Source: Rhodospirillales bacterium
GTDB lineage: Bacteria; Pseudomonadota; Alphaproteobacteria; SMXQ01
Direction: 5' to 3'
DNA length: 64,000 nucleotides
Assembly (NCBI GenBank): GCA_018666775.1
Contig: JABIXC010000017.1
Span: 558,001 to 622,000 of the forward strand
The notes beneath the pieces are model-generated. The model searched no databases and was not told where the DNA came from. It was given only the letters and a program-made list of their open reading frames with translations. Position 1 is the first letter of the stretch; every line of letters begins with the position of its first letter. This document shows positions 6,965-15,883 of this stretch, in pieces. The translations under genes were made by a program, and so were the position numbers.

Positions 6965-9697
6965 CTAGACCAGGACACGATCAACGGTTCTGCGCACAAA
7001 ACCTAAAAGATCCAGCATGGAAAACGGTTTCTGCAGGAAATTCACACAGGGAGCAAGGTCACTTTTGGCAAAGCCTTCATCACTGGCATATCCGGACATA
7101 AACAAAACCTTCAAATTCTTGTTTTGATGAAGTGCCTGCTCTGAAAGTTCAATGCCATTCATGGCCCCTTTCAGAATAATATCCGTCAACAAAAGGGTGT
7201 GCGCATCTGGTGTCCCAGCCGTTTCAGAAAGCACCGCCAATGCCATTTTTCCCTCACCCAGAGACGTAACGACATAGCCCGCATTTTCCAACATTTTCGC
7301 GGTGGTTTTCCGGACATCATCATCATCTTCAACCAGTAATATCCTTTCCCCCCTGCCCTGAACGTCATGCAATTCAACATTAACTTCTATGGCCGGAACA
7401 TCATCTGCATAACTTCTGGGCAGATAAATTTGAAAAACGGTCCCCTCACCCTGGGTGCTATCGACAAAAACATGGCCTCCGGACTGGCGCGCAAAACCGT
7501 AAACCATGCTGAGACCAAGGCCACTACCATGGCCAACATCCTTGGTCGTAAAAAATGGCTCGAAAGCGTGTTCAATGGCTTCCCCCGACATGCCAAACCC
7601 GGTATCAGCAACCTGCATTAGGACGTAAGCACCTGGCTCCAGGTATTCGCGGCCTTTCAAAATCCCCTCATCTATCTCCACGTTGGAAGTCATGATGGTG
7701 ATGCGCCCCCCATCAGGCATGGCATCACGAGAATTAAGAATCAGGTTAAGGACTGCCGTCTGCAACTGGGTGCGGTCAATGTGGGTGTGCCACAGGTTCG
7801 GGGATGGACGAATGTCTATTTCGATTGATCTGCTTAATGTCCGCCTAATCAACTCCAGCATTTCAGAAACCAGATCATTGACATCAACACTCTCTGGATT
7901 GAGTGCCTGTTTTCGCCCGAAGGCCAAAAGTTGATAGGTCAATGCCGCACCACGCTGGGTAGAAAGCAATGCAGCATCCAGAAAAGAGTTGGTCTTGCCT
8001 GATTCACCATCAGAATTGGCGTCAGAAGATTCAATCGCCAGTTCAAGATTGCCTTGGGTCACGGCTAACAGGTTGTTGAAGTCATGGGCAATCCCTCCGG
8101 TAAGCTGACCCACGGCTTCCATTTTTTGTGCCTGCAAAAGCTGTTCTGCCACCCTTTTTCGCTCAGTCACATCTGTGACCGTAGCAATGGTGCCACCGCC
8201 ATCAATAGGCGTCATTTCAAAGATATAAGCAGTGCCATCAGCCATAATGTGTTCATTGGGGAAAATGTCCTTCATGTCTCGGGTACTCGCATGGTGCTCC
8301 ATCAATTTTTCCATGTCGCTTTCAAGAAATTCGCCACGATTGATCAAGGTCTTAAAAAAATCATCCCGGCCCATGCCTGAGGTCAGAAACCCGCTGGGGA
8401 GTTTCAGGATTTCAACAAATCGATGGTTATAGGTCGTCAGATGCCCTGTTTCATTGAACACAGCAATACCTTGGACCATGTTTTCAAAGGTGGAGGCTAA
8501 GATCGCCGTTTTTTCCTCAACCTCACGTCTGGCCTCTTTCAGTTCACTGATATCAGTATAGGTTGTGACAAATCCACGACCATCGGGCAGGGGTTTGCGA
8601 TGGTAAAGATATTCGGTTCCATCCTGAAGAATGCGCTGCCCGGTTCGTTCCCCCAGATCATCAGCCCTTCGCCTGTGCCAGGCTGATGTTTCACCCTCAT
8701 CCTTAAAAATCCTGCCAAACAGCCCCCTTTCAGAACGAAAATTGATCGTCTCCTCAATGGACATCCCTGATTTTAGAAAACCCTTTGGAAAGCCAAACAT
8801 TTTTTCATAGCGGGAATTATAAGCCAAAAGCCGCTTGTCTTCATCCCAATGCACGAATGCCTGAGCCATGGATTCCACCGTGACATGCAAAAGCGTTGCC
8901 TGCTTTTCAGCCGCCCGTTCAGCCTTCTTGATTTCTGAAATATCAGTGTACGATGTTACAAACCCGCCGCCTGGCATCGGTTTGTGCTGAAAAATATAGG
9001 TCCGACCATCAGGAAGCCTTCGTTCTTCCCGGCGTTCTACGTCACCTGATCTGAAAAATGCCAGCCTGTTTGCAATCACTTCATCCACATCACGGTCAGG
9101 AAAGTGTCCCTGTATGGCCAATTGTCGCAGCACGTCGTCCAGGCCAGTGCCCACCGTCAAAAAACCTTTTGGCAATTGAAAATATTCTTCGAAATGCGTG
9201 TTGAAACCCGCAATTTTTAAATCTGCATCATAAATCGCAAACGCATGCGCTACCGCTTCGAATGCAAGATTATTTAATTGGCTCTGCAACTCAACTTCGG
9301 CTTCTGCAGCCCTGCGCTTTGATATATCGCGAAAGGTCCCCACAAAAAAGCGGGCGCCTTCCAACCCCGTTTCAATGACCGACATTTCAAGAGGGACACC
9401 GTCACCATCTTTACGCTGCCCGACCACCTCGACCAAGCCAGCATCAACGATTTCACTTTGTTTTGAGGGCCCATTTGACAGATAACCGGAAAAAGACTGC
9501 TGATGGGCCAAGGCATTTTCCGTCGACATCAACATCGTGATGTTTTCACCCACAGCCTCATCCGTGCCATAGCCAAAAATTCTCACTGCCGCCTGATTGA
9601 ATTCACAGATGGTGCCCTGATCATCAATCAAAACCATGCCATCAACCAGATTGTCGACAATGGCCCAAAGCGCATCTCTGCCTAAATTTTTATCCAA
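6965..9697 (-). CDS. Soluble PAS-domain hybrid histidine kinase
   Basis: A 910-aa sensor kinase with no membrane segment, so cytoplasmic. Order: one PAS domain (about 8-125), three further PAS-like modules (about 140-265, 270-395, 400-515) that repeat a PKGFL..G motif, a HisKA dimerisation helix with phospho-acceptor His538 in GGIAHDFNN, an ATPase domain, and a C-terminal receiver with the acidic pocket EDDDD near 790 and phospho-acceptor Asp839 in LLLTDIIL. The start is a TTG at 9697 without a strong ribosome site; no better start exists before Met21. No separate response regulator or output gene is adjacent, so its phosphotransfer partner and the signal are unknown. It is flanked by unrelated catabolic operons on the same strand. 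Confidence 0.92.
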   Translation of the reverse strand: MDKNLGRDALWAIVDNLVDGMVLIDDQGTICEFNQAAVRIFGYGTDEAVGENITMLMSTENALAHQQSFSGYLSNGPSKQSEIVDAGLVEVVGQRKDGDGVPLEMSVIETGLEGARFFVGTFRDISKRRAAEAEVELQSQLNNLAFEAVAHAFAIYDADLKIAGFNTHFEEYFQLPKGFLTVGTGLDDVLRQLAIQGHFPDRDVDEVIANRLAFFRSGDVERREERRLPDGRTYIFQHKPMPGGGFVTSYTDISEIKKAERAAEKQATLLHVTVESMAQAFVHWDEDKRLLAYNSRYEKMFGFPKGFLKSGMSIEETINFRSERGLFGRIFKDEGETSAWHRRRADDLGERTGQRILQDGTEYLYHRKPLPDGRGFVTTYTDISELKEARREVEEKTAILASTFENMVQGIAVFNETGHLTTYNHRFVEILKLPSGFLTSGMGRDDFFKTLINRGEFLESDMEKLMEHHASTRDMKDIFPNEHIMADGTAYIFEMTPIDGGGTIATVTDVTERKRVAEQLLQAQKMEAVGQLTGGIAHDFNNLLAVTQGNLELAIESSDANSDGESGKTNSFLDAALLSTQRGAALTYQLLAFGRKQALNPESVDVNDLVSEMLELIRRTLSRSIEIDIRPSPNLWHTHIDRTQLQTAVLNLILNSRDAMPDGGRITIMTSNVEIDEGILKGREYLEPGAYVLMQVADTGFGMSGEAIEHAFEPFFTTKDVGHGSGLGLSMVYGFARQSGGHVFVDSTQGEGTVFQIYLPRSYADDVPAIEVNVELHDVQGRGERILLVEDDDDVRKTTAKMLENAGYVVTSLGEGKMALAVLSETAGTPDAHTLLLTDIILKGAMNGIELSEQALHQNKNLKVLFMSGYASDEGFAKSDLAPCVNFLQKPFSMLDLLGFVRRTVDRVLV

Positions 9698-9777
9698 GGA
9701 ACGTCACCAACCCTACTTTAAAACAATAAATGCACCCACCCGCACCAAATGGGAGTAGGAATTACTATTAAATGATA

Positions 9778-9804
9778 GGCTATGTGTCATACACAACCAT
9801 AGCC
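9778..9804 (-). terminator. Possible terminator between the UbiD gene and the kinase gene
   Basis: A 7-bp perfect stem (GGCTATG / CATAGCC) with an inner TGT/ACA pairing lies between the UbiD stop and the kinase start. It is followed on the minus strand by TATCATTT, a weak U-rich tail, so termination is plausible but not strong. The rest of the 194-bp gap is AT-rich and may hold the kinase promoter, which I cannot place. Confidence 0.4.
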
Positions 9805-9891
9805 TTAATTGATAGGTAAAAAGTATAAAGTTTTAAGAGAGTTTAAGTACAAACGCCTAGGTTGTGCATCCCACCATAAGGACCCATAAGA

Positions 9892-11376
9892 TCAAGACTC
9901 ATCATTGGAGAGAAATTTAAGTTTCCCCTTCCATTTGGTGCGAACTTCTTCGGCATACTCTGGGGAAATGGCGTTGACCTTAGGGAATTCATCCTTCCAA
10001 TGCCATGGACGAACTGCATACATAATGATGCGGCTGTTGGTCATATTGTCTTGTTCACGGCGATCGGGTTGCAACATGGGGTCAATGTAACCTGTCCAGC
10101 ACCCATCAATAATATCAGTCTGTGTCTTGGGATCCCAACGGGTCGCCAAGGCCCACATCACTTCGGCTGGGTTGGTAATATCGATATCATCATCAACCAC
10201 AATCACCATACGCCCAAGATAAGCGCCGGACCCCGAACCAACAGCAACCAACCCCGCCATTTTGGCGTGACCGGCATGCATTTGTTCAATGGAAACCACG
10301 CGAATAAAGCGCGGTCCTCCGCCCGGCATGGTCCAAACGCCTTTAACACCGGGCACACCCGCTGCTTCCAATTCATCCCAAAGGGCCGCTGAGCGGAAGT
10401 GGGCAGACCCCCCCGTACCGTACCAAAACCCGGGCAGAACGGGGCGCATGGGTGGGGCACCTACAATGATGGGGTTATTGCGATGATAGATTGCCTTGAT
10501 TTCAAACACCGGTTCGGGGCGCGAGTTGGATGCGTAATACCCCGGCCATTCCCCAAAGGGGCCTTCTTCGGCAGATCGCTTTTCCGGAGGCGGCATAAAC
10601 CCTTCGAAGACAATTTCTGCATCGGCAGGGAATGTAATGCCGGTGTGTTTGCCCGTCACCAGTTCGATTGCTTTGCCAATCCTGGCACCGGCAATGGAAA
10701 ATTCTGAAACTTTTTCCGGTGCCGTGGATGCAGCCGCCGCACCCAAAACCGGTGCTTGACCAACGCTGATGACCATGGGGCAGTCTTCGCCCCGTTCCCA
10801 ATATTTTTTACGGATAACATCGCCGTGTTTGCCCGTTTCAATGAACGGACACAGCGACGTTTTGTCATTCACTTCCACCCGATACGTCCCGGCATTCACC
10901 CAATCACTATCAGGGTCACGGGTAATAACCATACATTCGGTACCGATATAGCGCCCACCATCATCTTGGTGCCATTTTGGTGCTGGGAAAGCCGCAGAAT
11001 CAATCTCTGCACCCTCCATGATATTTTCAAAAACTGGGCCGGTCTCAACCATTTTCGGCGGGATGGGATCACTGTGTTTGCGGCGGTGTTTGCGATAGCT
11101 CTGCACCAGTTCCAGGCCTTCACCGGTATAAAAAACCTTGGAGGATCGAACATTGACCGCAACGCGGTAACCTTCGGGATAGCCCTTGATTTTATCAAAG
11201 ACCAGAACCTTCGGGGCCTCTTCTTCGAGGCTCAATTCATACAACGCACCGATTTCAAGATCGGGATCAGCCCCTTCGACCAGTTGCAAATCATCGATAC
11301 TTTCTGCCAATTCCAGGCACCGGCGTAAATCACCCAATGCCTCAAGGCGCATCGTTTCTTCATTGTTTAAAGACAT
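9892..11376 (-). CDS. UbiD-family decarboxylase
   Basis: A 494-aa member of the UbiD family, which (de)carboxylates aromatic or unsaturated acids with prenylated FMN. Recognisable family stretches are GRYIGTECMVITRDPDSDW followed by N.GTYR (cofactor and metal region, about residues 140-165) and, near 265-280, EIVFEG and EGPFGEWPGYY, which carry the acidic residues of the E-R-E catalytic set. No UbiX flavin prenyltransferase is in the window, so the cofactor must be made elsewhere. The ATG at 11376 has GGTGAG upstream. A G10 homopolymer (minus strand) lies in the leader about 36 nt before the start. It is the last gene of a minus-strand group with a class II aldolase and an enolase-superfamily enzyme. 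Confidence 0.92.
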   Translation of the reverse strand: MSLNNEETMRLEALGDLRRCLELAESIDDLQLVEGADPDLEIGALYELSLEEEAPKVLVFDKIKGYPEGYRVAVNVRSSKVFYTGEGLELVQSYRKHRRKHSDPIPPKMVETGPVFENIMEGAEIDSAAFPAPKWHQDDGGRYIGTECMVITRDPDSDWVNAGTYRVEVNDKTSLCPFIETGKHGDVIRKKYWERGEDCPMVISVGQAPVLGAAAASTAPEKVSEFSIAGARIGKAIELVTGKHTGITFPADAEIVFEGFMPPPEKRSAEEGPFGEWPGYYASNSRPEPVFEIKAIYHRNNPIIVGAPPMRPVLPGFWYGTGGSAHFRSAALWDELEAAGVPGVKGVWTMPGGGPRFIRVVSIEQMHAGHAKMAGLVAVGSGSGAYLGRMVIVVDDDIDITNPAEVMWALATRWDPKTQTDIIDGCWTGYIDPMLQPDRREQDNMTNSRIIMYAVRPWHWKDEFPKVNAISPEYAEEVRTKWKGKLKFLSNDES

Positions 11377-11448
11377 ATCAAACTCACCATTTTTTTATCC
11401 TAACTGTCTTTCCCCCCCCCCGTCCATCCGGGCACTTTCAGGTGTCAT

Positions 11449-12561
11449 TCAAATTCTGAATTCTTCCAGTTTTTTCAAATCAATGGACGCCCCGATCCCC
11501 GGTCCATCGGGCACCTTGATGGCCCCTTTTTCAAAAATGAATTCGCCATCGAAGACATCCCTGGCCAATTTATGAAAAAAATGGGTTTCCGTGGGCCATG
11601 GGGCCAAATGGGAACACGCCGCGCGCAAATGAATGCGGGCCAATGCACCGATGCGCGATTCTGAATCCGTGCCAATGGTAACTGGCACCCCGGATTTTTC
11701 AGCCATGTCGATGATCTTAAGCGATTCTATGATGCCGGTGCGGCGCAATTTCACACTGACCCCGCCTACCCCATGGCCTTGGACAAGTTTTTCTGCATCC
11801 TCAAAATTGCCCGTGATTTCATCACCCAGCACAGGGATGGGCAAATCCCGGGCAAGCGCCGCCATAGAATCCAAATCTGATGGCGCACAGGGGTCTTCAA
11901 TAAAGGACACCCCGTATTTTTCCAACTGCGACAAAATGGCTCTAGCCTCATCTTCCAGATAGCTGCCATTGGCATCGACCCAGATAATGCAATCGTCCCC
12001 CACGGCTGCACGCACCGCGCGCACCATATCCACGTCTTCCAGAGACCGTTTCCAGGTTTTAAGCTTTAACGCCGAAAACCCGGTTTCATATATGGCCTTT
12101 TCAGCCTCTGCCACCTGTTCCGCCACGGTATTTCCATGGACGATCCAGGTTACGGGAACCGGTGGGGGGGTAACCGTTCCACCCAACACCTTCCAGGCGG
12201 GCATCCCCCGAAGTTTCCCTTCCAAATCCAAAAGGGCAACATCCACCAGGCCGAGGGCCGCCCGGCACGCGGCATCTAAAACCCCGCCACAGCGCTGGAT
12301 TAAACCGGCACGACCAAGGGGGTCTCCGCCCAAAAGCGCCGGACTGAAATGTGTCTCTATGGCTTTGATAATTGTGGCCGGTGTATCTCCGGTCTGGGGC
12401 ATACGGCTGATGCATTCTGCGATGCCTTCGGCGCCATCTTTGGTGAAGATACGCAGCAACACATATTTGCCCGCATCTTCGGTTACAGAATGGAAATGCA
12501 CTGGTTTTTTATAGGGTAATTCAAGACAAAGCGTTTCGATTGCCGCAATACGATCAGCCAT
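11449..12561 (-). CDS. Enolase-superfamily (mandelate racemase/muconate lactonizing) enzyme
   Basis: A 370-aa enzyme with the capping domain followed by the barrel domain. Catalytic elements read ALKLKT near residue 165 (KxK bases), IWVDANGS (Asp), FIEDPC (Glu) and VLGDEITGN (Asp/Glu), with the second-face lysine in VSVKLRRTG. The KxK plus Asp-Glu-Asp/Glu pattern is that of the MLE or dipeptide-epimerase subgroup, so lactonisation, racemisation or dehydration of a carboxylate is expected, with Mg2+. The start at 12561 lies 8 bp after the aldolase stop, which implies translational coupling. The other family member in this window (22719-23822) belongs to a different subgroup. Confidence 0.9.
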   Translation of the reverse strand: MADRIAAIETLCLELPYKKPVHFHSVTEDAGKYVLLRIFTKDGAEGIAECISRMPQTGDTPATIIKAIETHFSPALLGGDPLGRAGLIQRCGGVLDAACRAALGLVDVALLDLEGKLRGMPAWKVLGGTVTPPPVPVTWIVHGNTVAEQVAEAEKAIYETGFSALKLKTWKRSLEDVDMVRAVRAAVGDDCIIWVDANGSYLEDEARAILSQLEKYGVSFIEDPCAPSDLDSMAALARDLPIPVLGDEITGNFEDAEKLVQGHGVGGVSVKLRRTGIIESLKIIDMAEKSGVPVTIGTDSESRIGALARIHLRAACSHLAPWPTETHFFHKLARDVFDGEFIFEKGAIKVPDGPGIGASIDLKKLEEFRI

Positions 12562-12569
12562 AACCCAGC

Positions 12570-13304
12570 CTATTTCCCAAGGCGACGTGCAAAGTAATCA
12601 AAATAAAGCTCGACAGATTCAGTTGATGCACCATCGCCTTTTTTGCGCGCGCGTTCTTCATCATCGGGCCATGACCATGGTATGCCAGATGCCTGGATGG
12701 TCAGCTGTTCCTTGCAGGCTTCTTCTAATTGGACGCCAACAATTAATGCCCGGGCAATGGTTTCACCGCAAAACACAACGCCATGATTGCGCAGAAAAAT
12801 TGCATCATGGCCATCCATGCATTCTGCAACCTCTGTGGCGACACTGACCTTGCGCACCAGTTCCGATGTCCCGGTATACCTGGGCGGTGGTGCTTTGAAA
12901 TAATTCCCGGGGTTCGATACCGCCTGCAGCGGTTCTTCGGCAGCGGAAAAAACACGGCCATAAAACGGGTGGGAATGAAACGAGACATTAAAATCAGGCC
13001 TGCGTTTCAAAATTTCTGCATGGATCGGCCATTCGCTATGACGCTTGCCATCACCAAACAATTGCCTGCCATCAAAACCCAACAAAATAAAATCGCGCCA
13101 ATCTTGAACCTCATCAAACGCAATCCCCCATCGTTTGATCCAAAATCCTTTTCCATCCGGGTCACGTAATGCCCCATGCCCAAGGGTGCGACTGCCATGC
13201 CCCTGAGCCTCAAGAATGCGGCACGCAAGGGCCAATTTATCCAGCTCAGAAATTAATTCCGGTTCCAAAACTTGAGAGGCATTATCAACTAAATTTTCGG
13301 CCAT
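12570..13304 (-). CDS. Class II aldolase/adducin-family protein
   Basis: About 244 aa of the zinc-dependent class II (fuculose-phosphate) aldolase fold. The metal-binding FHSHPF motif is near residue 93 and a third ligand lies in RNHGVVF near residue 155. Members act as aldolases or as decarboxylases of hydroxy-aromatic acids; I cannot choose. I start at the ATG at 13304 because CAGGGAAAA stands 8 nt upstream; an ATG 11 codons earlier at 13337 lacks a site. It is the first gene of the aldolase / enolase-family / UbiD group and is divergent from the amidohydrolase at 13426, so the 121-bp gap must hold promoters for both directions. Confidence 0.9.
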   Translation of the reverse strand: MAENLVDNASQVLEPELISELDKLALACRILEAQGHGSRTLGHGALRDPDGKGFWIKRWGIAFDEVQDWRDFILLGFDGRQLFGDGKRHSEWPIHAEILKRRPDFNVSFHSHPFYGRVFSAAEEPLQAVSNPGNYFKAPPPRYTGTSELVRKVSVATEVAECMDGHDAIFLRNHGVVFCGETIARALIVGVQLEEACKEQLTIQASGIPWSWPDDEERARKKGDGASTESVELYFDYFARRLGK

Positions 13305-13425
13305 CACTTTTCCCTGTTTCAAATTTCGTGATACCATCCAGCACGCTGTGTATTACCGATGATTTCACACCCTATGGGGCAGCACAAGAACCCCTGTCAT
13401 GGCGAACAATTGCAAGGGAGCGATT

Positions 13426-14472
13426 ATGGCCATTATCGATGCCGATGCCCATGTCACGGAGACGCCCGAGACTTGGTCCTATATGGAAGAACATGAACAA
13501 GATTTACGCCCGCAAATATTCCTTCGCGATAAAACCGATGGCGCGCCATTAAAACCCAACATGCGCATGGAGTACTGGGTCATCGATGGTCGGTTGCAAT
13601 CCAAAAGCAATGTTGGCAAAGACGTGCCTGATGCCGCTCGGGACATGGCCAATATTGATGTCAGGCTTGCCCATATGGATGAGATCGGAATCGATATTCA
13701 GGTCATTTATCCAAGCCTGTTCCTGCGCCCCCTGACCATTGAACCCGACACCGATTATGCACTGGCACGCAGTTATAACCGCTGGATGGCTGATATCTGG
13801 TCACGCTCAAACAACCGCTTGCGCTGGGTAGCCGTGCCGCCGCTTTTGTCTCTGGCCGATACTGAAAAAATGCGCGATGAATTGGCCTTTTGTAAAGAAA
13901 ATGGGGCATGCGGCATTTTCATGCGCGGCCTTGAATGCGAACGCGTGTTGTCGCACCGTTTCTTCTTTCCCCTATGGGAAATTGCCCAGGATTTAGACTT
14001 GGCCATTTGTCTTCATGCCGGAACCAACAGCTTTGCCGTACACGACACCCTCCAAGGTGCCTCTTTAATGCTGTTTAAATTTCCCGTTATCGGGGCTTTC
14101 AATGCCTTGTTAGAAGATGAAATTCCCCAACGCTTCCCCGGCCTGCGCTGGGCCTTTATTGAAGCAAGCGCCCAATGGGTGCCTTACGTTCTTGGTGAAG
14201 CAAAAATCAGGCTCAACCGAAAGGGAAAACCCATGTATAGCGATCCGCTGGGGGACAACAATTTTTTCGTCACCACCCAGAAGACCGATGATTTACAATG
14301 GCTGATGGGTGAAGTTGGCGATTACAACCTGATCATTGGCACCGATTATGGCCACCGCGATACAGCCACAGAGGTTGAAGCCATCCAGCGCATGAGCAGC
14401 GATGGTGATCTGGACAAAGCAAGCGTCAAAAAAATTCTGGAAACCAATCCAGCGAACCTATACGCAATTTAG
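13426..14472 (+). CDS. Amidohydrolase-2 (ACMSD-like) family protein
   Basis: About 348 aa, a TIM-barrel metal-dependent hydrolase or decarboxylase of the ACMSD/resorcylate-decarboxylase group. Metal-site elements are DADAH at residues 4-8, CLHAG near 192 and GTDYGH near 310. I start at the ATG at 13426, which has AAGGGAG upstream and begins MAIIDADAH; an ATG at 13399 adds nine residues with no family match. It is transcribed towards the right-hand VOC-Rieske cassette, whose first gene begins 95 bp later. The gap contains three weak inverted repeats (14473-14493, 14502-14525, 14526-14546). Family members commonly decarboxylate aromatic acids or hydrolyse ring-cleavage products; the substrate is unknown. 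Confidence 0.88.
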   Translation: MAIIDADAHVTETPETWSYMEEHEQDLRPQIFLRDKTDGAPLKPNMRMEYWVIDGRLQSKSNVGKDVPDAARDMANIDVRLAHMDEIGIDIQVIYPSLFLRPLTIEPDTDYALARSYNRWMADIWSRSNNRLRWVAVPPLLSLADTEKMRDELAFCKENGACGIFMRGLECERVLSHRFFFPLWEIAQDLDLAICLHAGTNSFAVHDTLQGASLMLFKFPVIGAFNALLEDEIPQRFPGLRWAFIEASAQWVPYVLGEAKIRLNRKGKPMYSDPLGDNNFFVTTQKTDDLQWLMGEVGDYNLIIGTDYGHRDTATEVEAIQRMSSDGDLDKASVKKILETNPANLYAI

Positions 14473-14566
14473 GGCACATCTTTTCAAGGTGCCGCATAAT
14501 CGCTATCATTTTGAAAAACAATAGCTGGCCTAATCCTGCAGGGCCAAAAGGGAGAAACGGACAAGC

Positions 14567-15403
14567 ATGGAATCCAACAGTGCTTTCAGCCATTTGGTGG
14601 TTGAGGTCTCAGACCTTGATAAATCCGAAGCGTTTTACCGGGATGTGATCGGGTTGGATGTTCTTGGCCGCGACCTGGTGGGTGAAGACAGACCCAATAC
14701 CCTATTGGCCACCAACACCAGACAGCGGGTCTTGTTGATTGAGGTTGATGAAGTCCCCCCATACCCGGGCTCAGGTGGGTCCATCCATCACGCCTGGCTG
14801 CTGACCCCGGAACAGTTCAAAAATGCCCGTGATCGGCTTGAATCCTTAGGGTTTGAAACCGGCATTGATCCGCGCCAAAATTTCCGGGCCGTTGGGGAAT
14901 ACAACATGGATATTCATGACCCCGATGGTAACCGATACCAAATTCAGGCTTTTGGGGATGAAGCAACTGACATTTTGCCATCGGGTGCGGGCATGATGAC
15001 CTGTGGCAAGATCGATGATTTTGCCATTGGTTCAGTCACGGCGTTTGGCAAAGGGCGGTTTTTCCTGAACCGGCTAGATGTTGGCTTCCTTGCGTTTTCC
15101 ATGTGGTGTACCCACAAAAATGGCGCAACCATCTGGCAGAAAGAAAGCTGGCATTTTTACTGCCCATTTCATGGTGCAAAATATGATCAAACGGGATGTT
15201 ACGTCGGGCACATGAAATGCAAGCCCATGCGTTTGCATCCCCTGTTTATTGATGATGGCGGCACCATCACGGTTGATACAGCCCGGTTTTACAATCGTGA
15301 AGCCTATGACGAAAGCCAAGCCGTTCCGGCCAAGGCAGGGGCGCAGTTCAACACAAACGGCCTTGAGGCGATTGAGCCCGAACAGAGAGATGGGACACAA
15401 TAA
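14567..15403 (+). CDS. VOC-Rieske fusion protein (second copy)
   Basis: A 278-aa paralogue of the fusion at 5971-6786. The VOC module (1-130) has His9 in FSHL, His74-His75 in IHHAW and Gln in NRYQIQAF. The Rieske module has C181-T-H183, then 15 residues, then C199-P-F-H202, the full [2Fe-2S] ligand set. The ATG at 14567 has GGGAG about 14 nt upstream. The stop TAA is immediately followed by the ATG of the next VOC gene. That both copies keep every Rieske ligand while both replace the VOC Glu by Gln argues that the combination is selected rather than accidental. Cytoplasmic; electron partner unknown. Confidence 0.9.
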   Translation: MESNSAFSHLVVEVSDLDKSEAFYRDVIGLDVLGRDLVGEDRPNTLLATNTRQRVLLIEVDEVPPYPGSGGSIHHAWLLTPEQFKNARDRLESLGFETGIDPRQNFRAVGEYNMDIHDPDGNRYQIQAFGDEATDILPSGAGMMTCGKIDDFAIGSVTAFGKGRFFLNRLDVGFLAFSMWCTHKNGATIWQKESWHFYCPFHGAKYDQTGCYVGHMKCKPMRLHPLFIDDGGTITVDTARFYNREAYDESQAVPAKAGAQFNTNGLEAIEPEQRDGTQ

Positions 15404-15883
15404 ATGGCAGATGTTGAAAGCATTTCCCACAGTGGCATCTGTGTCCATGACCTTAAGGAAGCAGAAGATTTTTATTGCAAGGTTCTGGGGGCTGAAACCC
15501 ACAGCCGAGTAAATTTCAAAACCCAGGATGCGCTTCGGGGCCGGTCCATCCATACCACGCTGGTGCTTGATGATTACCTGTTCGCGGTCATGCTCAGCGA
15601 AGACTGGATGACCATCCCAGATAAAAAAATAATCCATGGGGCCAACCGTACCCGTCACGCATTTTGTGTTCCAAAAGCACGGTTCGCCACAATTATTGAA
15701 CGCCTTGAAACCCACGCGGTTCCGTTCGAAGGCCCGAAAGCCCATCCGGAAAAGGGACCTTTTGGAGAATCCGTTTATTTCCGTGATCCAACGGGGAATT
15801 TCCTGGAAATTATCTGGCGACGCGATGAAGACACCCCGTATAACGAAGTACAGGCTTTGGGCCATGGCGGGAGAGGCATTTGA
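15404..15883 (+). CDS. Single-domain VOC family protein (second copy)
   Basis: A 159-aa paralogue of 5464-5931. The metal triad looks intact: ISHSGICV (His9), TRHAFCV and FLEIIW. It ends in the same RRDED tail with a Gly-rich extension. It starts directly after the stop of the VOC-Rieske gene and its TGA overlaps the TTG start of the next gene by 4 nt, so expression should be strictly coupled. A long open frame on the opposite strand (15074-15898) is a shadow of this and the neighbouring gene. Confidence 0.89.
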   Translation: MADVESISHSGICVHDLKEAEDFYCKVLGAETHSRVNFKTQDALRGRSIHTTLVLDDYLFAVMLSEDWMTIPDKKIIHGANRTRHAFCVPKARFATIIERLETHAVPFEGPKAHPEKGPFGESVYFRDPTGNFLEIIWRRDEDTPYNEVQALGHGGRGI

